Shown here in pieces: positions 1 through 6,034 of a stretch of DNA of 12,057 nucleotides (positions are counted from its first letter, which is position 1; each line of letters starts with the position of its first letter). The notes beneath the pieces are model-generated. The model ran no database searches and was not told the DNA's origin. It saw only the letters and a list, made by a program, of their open reading frames with translations. The DNA is taken from the NCBI GenBank assembly GCA_934630445.1, contig CAKTWY010000073.1, forward strand, positions 1 to 12,057, written 5' to 3'. This DNA is from an uncultured Eubacteriales bacterium. Its GTDB lineage: Bacteria > Bacillota > Clostridia > Oscillospirales > Butyricicoccaceae. Position numbers and translations under genes: made by a program.

Positions 1-215
1 TCCTCGGCGAGGTTGTTTTCCCTGACACGAAGAAGAACCTTCAGCTGCGTGTGGAAGCTGAGAACGGCGCTACCGCCGGCAAGAAAGAGCTTGCGGCGCT
101 TGCTAAGAAGCTGAACCTCGATGCGATCCATGACACGGTTCATGAAATGGCAAAGGACGAGGCAAGACATGGCTGCGGCTTCCAGGGTCTGCTGAAGCGC
201 TATTTCGGCAAATAA
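1..215 (+). CDS. Rubrerythrin / NADH peroxidase family protein, C-terminal part
   Basis: Partial gene cut by the left edge; the first whole codon is at position 3 and the TAA stop is at 213-215. About 70 residues are visible. They include FPDTKKNLQ, AENGATAGKK, IHDTVHEM and KDEARHG, with EARH giving an ExxH pattern that in rubrerythrins supplies ligands of the di-iron site. The end LLKRYFGK is typical of short clostridial rubrerythrins annotated as NADH peroxidase. These are cytoplasmic proteins that reduce hydrogen peroxide in anaerobes. The N-terminal half, where any rubredoxin-like zinc or iron domain would lie, is outside the window, so the exact subfamily cannot be fixed. A strong terminator follows 23 bases later, so this is the last gene of its transcript. 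Confidence 0.85.
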   Translation, partial: LGEVVFPDTKKNLQLRVEAENGATAGKKELAALAKKLNLDAIHDTVHEMAKDEARHGCGFQGLLKRYFGK

Positions 216-237
216 GATCAACCAAATAAACGGATTG

Positions 238-269
238 GAACGGGCGGGAACTTTCCCGCCCGTTCTTTT
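238..269 (+). terminator. Rho-independent terminator of the rubrerythrin gene
   Basis: A perfect 12-bp GC-rich stem (238-249 with 254-265, sequence GAACGGGCGGGA and its complement) closes a four-base loop and is followed by TTTT. It lies 23 bases after the rubrerythrin stop codon. Confidence 0.9.
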
Positions 270-277
270 GCGCTTAC

Positions 278-319
278 AAAAATGCGGACCGTCCGCAGAC
301 GGTCCGCGTTCCTTTTTTT
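278..319. terminator. Probable bidirectional terminator ending the cysK transcript
   Basis: A 10-bp stem (284-293 with 298-307) closes the loop CGCA. Read leftwards from cysK, whose stop is at 325, the stem is followed by A then five Ts (282-278), a good terminator. Read rightwards it is followed by seven Ts at 313-319 after a five-base gap, so it may also back up the terminator at 238-269. Confidence 0.8.
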
Positions 320-324
320 CATTG

Positions 325-1260
325 CTAATCGGCCTGAAACAGCGGTGTGGAAAGATAGCGGTCACCGGTATCGGGCAGCAGGATGACGATGGTCTTTCCG
401 GCGTTTTCAGGGCGCTTGGCCAGTTCAATACCCGCCCATACCGCGGCGCCGGATGAGATGCCTACAAGCACTCCCTCTGCGCGGCCGACATGACGGCCGG
501 CCGCAAAGGCGTCTTCGTTTGAAACCGTGATAATTTCGTCATAGATCGCGGTATTCAGCACTTCGGGCACAAAGCCTGCTCCGATGCCCTGAATTTTATG
601 GCTGCCGGATGTGCCGGCGGACAGCACCGGGGAAGCGGCGGGCTCCACTGCGACAATTTTGACAGCAGGCTTGCGAGCCTTCAGATACTCGCCAACGCCG
701 GTGATTGTGCCGCCGGTGCCAACGCCGGCGACAAAGAAGTCGACGGCTCCATCCGTGTCCGACCAGATTTCCGGACCGGTGGAAGCGCGGTGCGCGGCAG
801 GGTTCGCGGGGTTTGTGAACTGCCCCGGGATGAAGCTGTTGGGCGTATTGCGTGCGAGCTCTTCCGCTTTGGCGATCGCGCCTTTCATGCCCTTCGCGCC
901 TTCGGTAAGGACGAGCTCGACACCGTATGCACGCATGAGCTGCCTGCGTTCAACAGACATCGTCTCCGGCATGACAATCACAAGGCGGTAGCCGCGTGCT
1001 GCGGCGACGGATGCCAGGCCGATGCCGGTGTTGCCGGAGGTCGGCTCGATGATGACGGAGCCCTCACCGAGGAGGCCTTTTTCCTCGGCGTCATCGATCA
1101 TCGCTTTGGCGATGCGGTCTTTTACAGAGCCGGCGGGATTCAGGTATTCGAGTTTTGCAAGGATCCGTGCCGGAAGGGCAAGCTCCTTTTCAATATGCCG
1201 AAGCTCCAGTAGCGGTGTTTTGCCGATCAGCTGATCGACGGACGTATAGATGTTTGACAT
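325..1260 (-). CDS. cysK: Cysteine synthase A (O-acetylserine sulfhydrylase)
   Basis: Cytoplasmic PLP enzyme that replaces the acetate of O-acetyl-L-serine with sulfide to give L-cysteine. The 311-residue length is normal for CysK. Visible landmarks are NPAGSVKDR with the PLP lysine K47, TSGNTG (74-79) which binds the substrate carboxylate, the phosphate loop GTGGT (181-185), EPAASPVLS, the IQGIGAGFVP segment (223-232) and GISSGAA near 267-273, whose serine contacts the pyridine nitrogen. The ATG is preceded by AAGGAG at about eight bases. It lies 15 bases downstream of metY and shares its transcript. No cysE (serine acetyltransferase) is in the window, so O-acetylserine must be made by a gene elsewhere. 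The family also includes CBS-like and CysM forms, but the motifs and length fit CysK best. Confidence 0.95.
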   Translation of the reverse strand: MSNIYTSVDQLIGKTPLLELRHIEKELALPARILAKLEYLNPAGSVKDRIAKAMIDDAEEKGLLGEGSVIIEPTSGNTGIGLASVAAARGYRLVIVMPETMSVERRQLMRAYGVELVLTEGAKGMKGAIAKAEELARNTPNSFIPGQFTNPANPAAHRASTGPEIWSDTDGAVDFFVAGVGTGGTITGVGEYLKARKPAVKIVAVEPAASPVLSAGTSGSHKIQGIGAGFVPEVLNTAIYDEIITVSNEDAFAAGRHVGRAEGVLVGISSGAAVWAGIELAKRPENAGKTIVILLPDTGDRYLSTPLFQAD

Positions 1261-1275
1261 CAGAAAAACTCCTTT

Positions 1276-2583
1276 TCAAAAACGGGCCTCATTCTGACCT
1301 ACGGCGGCAAAGCCGTGTGCCAGGTCGGCGAGAATATCGTCAATATGTTCCGTACCAATGGACAGGCGGACGGTGTTCGGTCGGATGCCGGCGCTGAGCA
1401 GCTCCTGCTCCGAAAGCTGGGAATGCGTAGTGGATGCGGGATGAATGACGAGGGATTTGACGTCCGCCACATTGGCCAGAAGACTGAAAAGCTCCAGACT
1501 TTCCGTGAATCGCTTCGCCGTTTCGCAATCCCCGCGGATTTCAAAGGTGAAAATCGGCGCCGCGCCGTGCGGAAAGTATGTGTCGTAGAGTTCCTTTGCC
1601 CTGCCTGTGGCGAGAGAGGGGTGGTTGACGCGTTCGACCTGGGGATGGGATTTCAGAAAATCCACGACCTTCAGCGCATTTTCGACATGGCGCTCGACGC
1701 GCAGCGAAAGTGTTTCAAGCCCCTGCAGCAGAAGAAAGGAATTAAACGGCGAGATCGTTGCGCCCTGGTCGCGCATCAGTGTCGTGCGCAGCTTCGTGAT
1801 ATAGGCGGTGTTTCCGCACGCCTGAGTAAATACCACGCCGTGATAGGAGGGGTTCGGCTGGGACAGACCGGGGAATTTATCGTTCTGCGCCCAGTCAAAG
1901 CGTCCGGCGTCCACAACAACCCCGCCCATGACCGTTCCGTGTCCGCCGATGAATTTCGTCGCCGAGTGGACGACGACGTCGGCGCCATGCGCAATGGGGC
2001 GCAGAAGATAGGGCGTGGCAAACGTGTTGTCCACGATCAGGGGCAGGCCGTGACGATGGGCGATGGACGCGATAGCGTCAAGGTCGATCACGTCGGAATT
2101 GGGGTTGCCGAGCGTTTCGGCGTACAGCAGCTTCGTGTTTTCCCCAATCGCGGACTCAAAATTCTCGGGGTTCGACGGATCGACGAAGGTGACAGACAGA
2201 CCCTGTTCGCGCAGCGTGTTGGCAAACAGGTTGTGTGTGCCACCGTACAGATTGGATGCGGATACGATGTGATCGCCTGCGCGGGCAATGTTCTGTACCG
2301 CGTAGGTGATGGCAGCGGAGCCGGAAGCAGTTGCAAGCGCGCCGGCGCCGCCTTCCAGCGCTGCGATGCGCCGCTCGAACACATCGGAGGTCGGGTTCAT
2401 CAGGCGGGTATAGATATTGCCGCCCTGCGTCAAACCGAAGCGGCCCGCCGCCTGTGCGCAGTCGCGGAAGACGTAGGAGGTCGTCGCGTAAATGGGAACT
2501 GCCCGCGCATCAGTCGCGGGGTCGGGCGTTTCCTGCCCGACATGCAGCTGCAGGGTTTCAAACCGATACTGTTTTTCAGCCAT
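1276..2583 (-). CDS. metY: O-acetylhomoserine sulfhydrylase (Cys/Met metabolism PLP enzyme)
   Basis: PLP-dependent enzyme that makes L-homocysteine from O-acetyl-L-homoserine and sulfide, the direct sulfhydrylation route to methionine. The 435-residue length is typical of MetY and longer than the usual 380-400 of cystathionine gamma-synthase or lyase. Visible motifs are TLQLHVGQ at the N terminus, YTRLMNPT (58-65), the phosphate-binding stretch around ASGSAA (86-91), VDNTFATPYLLRP (184-196) and the PLP lysine K210 in HSATKFIGGHGT. The start at 2583 has GGAGAG seven bases upstream. It sits 21 bases after a short upstream ORF and 15 bases before cysK, so both enzymes that fix sulfide into amino acids are co-transcribed. 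Substrate preference (acetyl- or succinyl-homoserine) cannot be proven from sequence. Confidence 0.93.
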   Translation of the reverse strand: MAEKQYRFETLQLHVGQETPDPATDARAVPIYATTSYVFRDCAQAAGRFGLTQGGNIYTRLMNPTSDVFERRIAALEGGAGALATASGSAAITYAVQNIARAGDHIVSASNLYGGTHNLFANTLREQGLSVTFVDPSNPENFESAIGENTKLLYAETLGNPNSDVIDLDAIASIAHRHGLPLIVDNTFATPYLLRPIAHGADVVVHSATKFIGGHGTVMGGVVVDAGRFDWAQNDKFPGLSQPNPSYHGVVFTQACGNTAYITKLRTTLMRDQGATISPFNSFLLLQGLETLSLRVERHVENALKVVDFLKSHPQVERVNHPSLATGRAKELYDTYFPHGAAPIFTFEIRGDCETAKRFTESLELFSLLANVADVKSLVIHPASTTHSQLSEQELLSAGIRPNTVRLSIGTEHIDDILADLAHGFAAVGQNEARF

Positions 2584-2604
2584 GGAATATCTCTCCGTTT
2601 CGTT

Positions 2605-2709
2605 TTATTTGTCTGCCGGAATGCCGTGCCGGGTTATCCCCGACTGCGCACAGGGCATTCGTCCGAAACGGAAATTACATCGCAGCAGCGACACAAAACG
2701 CAGCGTCAT
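2605..2709 (-). CDS. Short upstream ORF in the metY-cysK leader (candidate leader peptide)
   Basis: A 34-codon ORF, ATG to TAA, too short for usual ORF calls. It begins MTLRFVSLLRCNFRFGRM, contains cysteines at positions 11 and 20, is rich in arginine, and ends RHGIPADK. A full AGGAGG (2718-2723) lies eight bases before its ATG, a better ribosome site than that of metY. It is the first ORF after the consensus promoter, about 40 bases from the expected transcript start. Its stop lies about eight bases before the metY Shine-Dalgarno, so ribosomes ending here would reach the metY start; translational coupling is a fair inference. No terminator hairpin is seen between it and metY, which argues against classical transcription attenuation. 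I do not recognise the peptide as a named family. A fortuitous ORF remains possible. Confidence 0.55.
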   Translation of the reverse strand: MTLRFVSLLRCNFRFGRMPCAQSGITRHGIPADK

Positions 2710-2724
2710 AAAAGGTGCCTCCTG

Positions 2725-2751
2725 ATAAACCAATTAAATTAGTTGGTATAT
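2725..2751. promoter_or_regulatory. Palindrome over the metY transcription start, candidate operator
   Basis: The core ACCAATTAAATTAGTTGGT (2729-2747) is nearly its own reverse complement, and the symmetry extends through ATA/TAT on both sides to a 27-bp dyad. It covers the predicted transcription start and stops just before the leader ORF ribosome site. AT-rich dyads with ACC/GGT arms are compatible with an Rrf2-family (CymR/IscR-like) sulfur regulator, but the regulator identity is an inference. Confidence 0.5.
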
Positions 2752-2755
2752 TGGG

Positions 2756-2784
2756 ATTATACATGTAAAATCCTACTGTGTCAA
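2756..2784 (-). promoter_or_regulatory. Consensus sigma-A promoter of the metY-cysK operon
   Basis: On the minus strand TTGACA (2784-2779) and TATAAT (2761-2756) are separated by exactly 17 bases, a perfect match to the housekeeping consensus. The expected start of transcription is near 2749. Such a strong promoter is likely to be held in check by a repressor, and two dyads overlap it. Confidence 0.9.
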
Positions 2785-2791
2785 TAGGATT
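2769..2791. promoter_or_regulatory. Inverted repeat around the -35 box, candidate operator
   Basis: Perfect 7-bp arms AATCCTA (2769-2775) and TAGGATT (2785-2791) flank nine bases that include most of the -35 hexamer. The position would block RNA polymerase if a dimeric repressor bound there. The sequence differs from the second dyad at 2725-2751, so a different regulator may read it. Confidence 0.4.
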
Positions 2792-2820
2792 ATGGAAAAT
2801 TTTACAGACAGTAATTGAAA

Positions 2821-2855
2821 CAGGGCCGTATCACATTGCTTGCGGCACGGCCCTG
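2821..2855. other. Hairpin with 9-bp stem
   Basis: CAGGGCCGT (2821-2829) pairs perfectly with ACGGCCCTG (2847-2855) across a 17-base loop. There is no proper T tract on either side (TTTCAATT when read leftwards), so it is a poor terminator by itself. It may support the terminator beside it or be a small structured element. Confidence 0.4.
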
Positions 2856-2860
2856 CGGTG

Positions 2861-2890
2861 AAAAAATTCAGACGAAGCCATTCGCCTGAA
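2861..2890 (-). terminator. Rho-independent terminator on the minus strand
   Basis: Read leftwards, a stem of ten pairs with one mismatch (2867-2876 with 2881-2890) and loop GCCA or its complement is followed at once by six Ts (2866-2861). It points away from the cas operon and would end a leftward transcript. The only candidate upstream is the gene relic at 2917-3039. Confidence 0.6.
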
Positions 2891-2916
2891 ATGATTTCAG
2901 CGCTGGCAGAATCAGG

Positions 2917-3039
2917 TTATGCTGCATATCCAATCATATCGCTTGGATAAGGGCGGTATTCACATCCATGGTAAAGGGCAATCTGTTTGTTCGCTTTTCT
3001 CCATACGCCCACAGTTAGATCTGTGCTGTCTGTGAGATT
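2917..3039 (-). pseudogene. Possible 3' relic of an unidentified gene
   Basis: A 40-codon open stretch with no ATG near its beginning, ending in TAA at 2919-2917. It reads protein-like (TDLTVGVWRKANKQ, then ALYHGCEYRPYPSD). It is followed 27 bases later by a minus-strand terminator, as a real gene end would be. Upstream it is cut by a TAA at 3042-3040 in the AT-rich patch that carries the cas promoter. One reading is that the cas operon entered and removed the 5' part of an older gene. I do not recognise the family; a chance open frame is quite possible, and a GTG start at 3012 would give only 31 residues. Confidence 0.25.
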
Positions 3040-3068
3040 TTATATAGACAATATTTATAATATGCCGG

Positions 3069-3097
3069 TTGATTATATTTTCCATTTTGTGTAAAAT
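3069..3097 (+). promoter_or_regulatory. Likely promoter of the cas operon
   Basis: TTGATT (3069-3074) and TAAAAT (3092-3097) are spaced by 17 bases in an AT-rich patch upstream of cas5c. The -10 and -35 each differ from consensus at one or two positions. Transcription would start near 3104, giving an untranslated leader of about 210 bases before the TTG of cas5c. A second TATAAT-like run at 3055-3061 lacks an equally good -35. Confidence 0.5.
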
Positions 3098-3317
3098 AGA
3101 AACAAGAGGGGCGGAAAGAAAAATGTTCAGGTGCAGCGTGCTGATCTGCCGGGTACTGTCCGCGACCGGATGCAGGATTTGATGAAAGAGCGTGCAGCTG
3201 TGAACACCGGATTTGCTTGCTGCGGGGGAAAGGAAAAACTGCGCAAATGACCTTACATGCGTGAGAGCGTTTGTTTATCATGACAGCGAGATGAAAATAG
3301 CAAGGGGTTGATAATGT

Positions 3318-3986
3318 TTGAATAACAAGATATACCAGGTCGCAATGGAGATCGCAGGGAGTACAGCAATGTGGACAAGGCCGGACAGCGGAGATTCTCC
3401 CTGCAGCTATCCTGCGCCGACATATTCCGCGGTTCGCGGGCTCTTTGAAAGTGTGCTTTGGGGCCCGGCAGTTCTCGTGATTCCAAGAAAAGTGGAGCTG
3501 TGCAGCGTGCCGCAGTATCACTCCTATGTGACAAACTATGGCGGTCCGCTGCGAAGCGCCACTGCGATCAGGAATGGAAACAACTATCAGCTGTTTGCAA
3601 CTGTGTTGGTAGACGTCTGCTATCGCCTCTACGCGGATGTGATCCCCAATCCGGAGAAAGGCACGATGCCCCAAAACGCGCTTTCGTGGGATCGGAAAAC
3701 GACCTCGCCCGGTCATGCCTATCAGGCGATTTTCAACCGCCGTTTGGAGCGTGGACAGTCGTATGCAACGCTTTCCCTGGGATGGAGTGAATTCACGCCC
3801 TCCTACTTCGGGCCGATTCGAAAAACAACGCAGGTCTGCGAGGAACTTGCGGATATCCATATTCCGTCCATGCTCCGCGGCGTATTTCAAAACGGCTATC
3901 GCTCTGCGTTTCAGGCAGTTTATGATACGGATCTTTGTATCCATAAAGGCGTTCTTGCCTACCCCGAAAGAGGTGACTGCCGATGA
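3318..3986 (+). CDS. cas5c: Type I-C CRISPR Cascade protein Cas5c (Cas5d/Dvulg type)
   Basis: Cas5 RAMP-fold subunit of 222 residues that holds the 5' handle of the crRNA; in type I-C it usually also cuts pre-crRNA in place of Cas6. Support is the N-terminal strand region, the family-like block YPAPTYSAVRGLFESVLWGP (31-50), a HAYQ..FNRRLERGQ segment (133-147), LGWSEFTPSYFG (154-165), and the position directly before cas8c. The TTG start at 3318 is chosen because an in-frame TAA lies six bases upstream, AGGGG sits about ten bases before it, and the residues from it align with the family start; the next ATG (3345) would remove the first strand. The stop overlaps the cas8c start by ATGA. Oddity: the tyrosine expected in the ESxYW motif is leucine (L47), and the lysine-histidine pair of studied Cas5c enzymes is not clear (G132-H133). 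Confidence 0.9.
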   Translation: MNNKIYQVAMEIAGSTAMWTRPDSGDSPCSYPAPTYSAVRGLFESVLWGPAVLVIPRKVELCSVPQYHSYVTNYGGPLRSATAIRNGNNYQLFATVLVDVCYRLYADVIPNPEKGTMPQNALSWDRKTTSPGHAYQAIFNRRLERGQSYATLSLGWSEFTPSYFGPIRKTTQVCEELADIHIPSMLRGVFQNGYRSAFQAVYDTDLCIHKGVLAYPERGDCR

Positions 3987-6034
3987 TCAATGAACTGTAT
4001 GCGTTGTCGAAGGCGATCGATCATGCCGGTGTACAGGCGCAGAGCTGGCACAGGAAGTACAAACCGATCCCCAATATCAGAGCCAATGCGCCGTGTATTC
4101 GCATTGTGCTCTCAAAAGGGAAAGTGACTCATCTTTCTGAGGTGGAACAGGAGTTGGGTACACATCTGCGCAAGTTCGGAACAAATCAGGGCACATATCC
4201 GTGCATGAATCTCGCTGCGCTTTACAGAGTTACAGATGATGCCGTAAAGAAAGAACTGGAAAAGCTCCGGCCGGAGGATTTGAACGCTGATAAGATCCAG
4301 GTCATCCAGGGGTGGTGCTGCGAAAATAACTGGGGGCGCAAATTTCAGTCCAAATACAAAATTTCGATGGAAAGCACGCCGGGCGAGCTGATGCGCCTGA
4401 TTCCAGATTATCTCCCGTTAAAGAGCCTGATGGAAGAGAGTGCGTTTTTCTCGGACCCGGCAGTTCTTCATGAAGCGCTGCGGGCTGCGGCGTTTGAGAT
4501 GCTCAACAACAGAGAAAACATATCGTTGGCGCTTGGCATTCTGTTCTATTTCGGGAAAGCGGATCGGAATGCTGCAGATGATTACGGTTCTCTTTCTGTT
4601 GCTTTGGAATCGTCTTCTTTGATTGATATGGGTACGCCGGCGATCAGTACAAAATTTACTGAAGAACTGAACGAAGCGCTGCTGCGGGCGGATTTATCCG
4701 GAGAAACTGCCGGGTCAACCTCCATAGACGCGTTCGGCATTCCGTTCGTGCCGATTGAAGAGCCTATGCCGGAGGTGAAGCTTGCGGGCGGATTTGATGT
4801 CAAGCTGCGTACCATGTTTAAGGAGCAGCGATGCCAGGCAAGGTATACGCGGATTGAAAATGCGAGTTATCCGATCTCTCCGCAGATGCGAAAAAAGCTT
4901 CAGGCCGCATTGAACTGGCTGGGCAGCGCTCAGCGAAAGAATATCACCTGGATCAGTACCGACAGAAATGAAATTCTGTTTGCGTATCCGTCACAGCTGC
5001 CGCAGCCGCAGGCAAAGGTTTCGTTCACAAGAATGTTTAAGCGTCCGGAGAAACGGGATAAAGCATTTGAGGAACAGGCAAAGCAGTTTTTATCTGAGTT
5101 AAAGCAGAGTAGGGAGACTGGAACCGACTCCCATGCGGACAGGATCCAGTTGTTCATTCTTCGGAAGATCGACAAAGCCCGAACGAAGGTGGTCTACACC
5201 CGTCAGACGGATCCGTTTGAACTGGAACGCTGCAGCGAGGCATGGACGATCGGATGCTCTGAAAATTTACCTTTGTTTCCGTTCGGCTCTCCGGCAGTGC
5301 CGTTCCCTTTGGATACGGCGGATATCCTGAATCGCTTTTGGAAACAAAACGGAGAGGTGGCTACTGATAAATTCAAGCCTGTTCCCAAGTACCACGGAAT
5401 GGAATTGCTGATGGAACGCGACTTGCCGGCGTCTTCCGACCTGCACATCTTATCTGAAAAAGCGATGGAGGTCGGAGCGTTTCTTGGACACAGGCTTGTG
5501 AACCGCGATGTGCATCACTTGATATGGGATAAAATCAAGGATATGCTGGCATTGATAGGTCTGCTGCTCTATCGGCAAGGCATAAGAAAGGACATTTATA
5601 TGGAGAATTTACCCTATCTTTACGGACAGCTTCTTAAGGCGTCAGATGAACTCCATGCTTTGTATTGTAATGTTATGCGCGGCGGAGATATTCCTCCGCA
5701 ATTAGCAGGAGCCAGCTTGTTCCAAGCTGCGGCTGAAGCCCCGATACGTACGCTGAACCTTCTGAGTCAGCGGATCATGCCGTATTATACATGGGCAAAA
5801 AGCTATCGAAGCAAAGGTGTAAAGGAGCCGGGCAAGGAAAGCTGGCGCGCCGGATGGCTGTATTCGCTGTGTGAGACGATCGCGGCAAATCTTCATGCGC
5901 ATTGGACGCCGCAGACAAGGTTGAATGATGAAGAAAAAGCGCAGCTGTTCATCGGCTATCTTGCGGCATTCCCGAAGAAAGAAAAAACGGATGATACTTG
6001 CAACACAACGGAGGAGGATCAGGATCATGAGTAA
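3983..6034 (+). CDS. cas8c: Type I-C Cascade large subunit Cas8c (Csd1)
   Basis: Large subunit of the type I-C surveillance complex, which by family knowledge recognises the PAM and helps open target DNA. At 683 residues it is somewhat longer than the roughly 600-residue norm. Recognition rests on the start MINELYALSKAID, the N-terminal block with GTNQGTYPCMNLAALY (66-81), the segment TDRIQLFILRKID-like around 383-396 (ADRIQLFILRKIDKART), and the helical C-terminal part that matches the small-subunit region (from about residue 540, YLYGQLLKASDELHA to LFIGYLAAFP). The ATG overlaps the cas5c stop (ATGA) and has AGAGGTG nearby upstream. The stop overlaps cas7 by eight bases. Translational coupling with both neighbours is expected. 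Cas8c is poorly conserved in general, so the assignment rests on the motifs plus context. Confidence 0.92.
   Translation: MINELYALSKAIDHAGVQAQSWHRKYKPIPNIRANAPCIRIVLSKGKVTHLSEVEQELGTHLRKFGTNQGTYPCMNLAALYRVTDDAVKKELEKLRPEDLNADKIQVIQGWCCENNWGRKFQSKYKISMESTPGELMRLIPDYLPLKSLMEESAFFSDPAVLHEALRAAAFEMLNNRENISLALGILFYFGKADRNAADDYGSLSVALESSSLIDMGTPAISTKFTEELNEALLRADLSGETAGSTSIDAFGIPFVPIEEPMPEVKLAGGFDVKLRTMFKEQRCQARYTRIENASYPISPQMRKKLQAALNWLGSAQRKNITWISTDRNEILFAYPSQLPQPQAKVSFTRMFKRPEKRDKAFEEQAKQFLSELKQSRETGTDSHADRIQLFILRKIDKARTKVVYTRQTDPFELERCSEAWTIGCSENLPLFPFGSPAVPFPLDTADILNRFWKQNGEVATDKFKPVPKYHGMELLMERDLPASSDLHILSEKAMEVGAFLGHRLVNRDVHHLIWDKIKDMLALIGLLLYRQGIRKDIYMENLPYLYGQLLKASDELHALYCNVMRGGDIPPQLAGASLFQAAAEAPIRTLNLLSQRIMPYYTWAKSYRSKGVKEPGKESWRAGWLYSLCETIAANLHAHWTPQTRLNDEEKAQLFIGYLAAFPKKEKTDDTCNTTEEDQDHE
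5600..6034 (+). CDS. cas11c: Putative Cas11c small subunit made from an internal start in cas8c
   Basis: In-frame ATG at codon 540 of cas8c, preceded by GAAAGGA with seven bases between the GGA and the ATG, a good ribosome site inside a coding region. Translation from it would give 144 residues of helical sequence starting MENLPYLYGQLLKASDELH and ending in the shared cas8c tail. Type I-C systems studied by others produce Cas11c from an internal site at the equivalent place, and two copies form the belly of Cascade. The position at the domain junction, the size (family about 120-145 residues) and the ribosome site agree. Use of this start here is a prediction. Confidence 0.72.
   Translation: MENLPYLYGQLLKASDELHALYCNVMRGGDIPPQLAGASLFQAAAEAPIRTLNLLSQRIMPYYTWAKSYRSKGVKEPGKESWRAGWLYSLCETIAANLHAHWTPQTRLNDEEKAQLFIGYLAAFPKKEKTDDTCNTTEEDQDHE

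Larger units (their letters stand above)
2792..3317. other. Intergenic region between the sulfur operon and the cas operon
   Basis: About 525 bases between two divergent operons with no confident gene. It holds a hairpin at 2821-2855, a minus-strand terminator at 2861-2890, a 40-codon open stretch ending in TAA at 2917 on the minus strand, an AT-rich patch at 3035-3110 with a likely cas promoter, and a leader of about 210 bases before cas5c. In that leader an open stretch ends with TGA at 3248-3250 (from a possible GTG at 3131) without a ribosome site, and a 19-codon ATG frame starts near 3123. I do not accept either as a gene. No CRISPR repeat is repeated here. Confidence 0.6.

Noticed and set aside
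1315..2742. 475-codon plus-strand open frame opposite metY
   Set aside because: Shadow of metY in GC-rich DNA; the minus-strand protein has the full PLP enzyme motifs.
2813..2820. ATTGAAAC, like the 3' end of type I CRISPR repeats
   Set aside because: Only eight bases, single copy, and not preceded by a repeat stem.
2921..2936. GCTGCATATCCAATCA resembles GCTGCACATCCTGTCA at 9222-9237, possible flanking repeat of an inserted cassette
   Set aside because: Three mismatches in 16 bases and the right copy is part of the terminator stem; within chance for this length.
3131..3250. 39-codon frame (GTG start) in the cas leader, ending KEKLRK
   Set aside because: No ribosome site, unusual start and no recognisable family; mentioned only in the intergenic description.
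3015..3944. 309-codon minus-strand open frame opposite cas5c
   Set aside because: It is a reverse shadow of cas5c and its leader; no recognisable domain, no operon context, and the plus frame is a clear Cas5.
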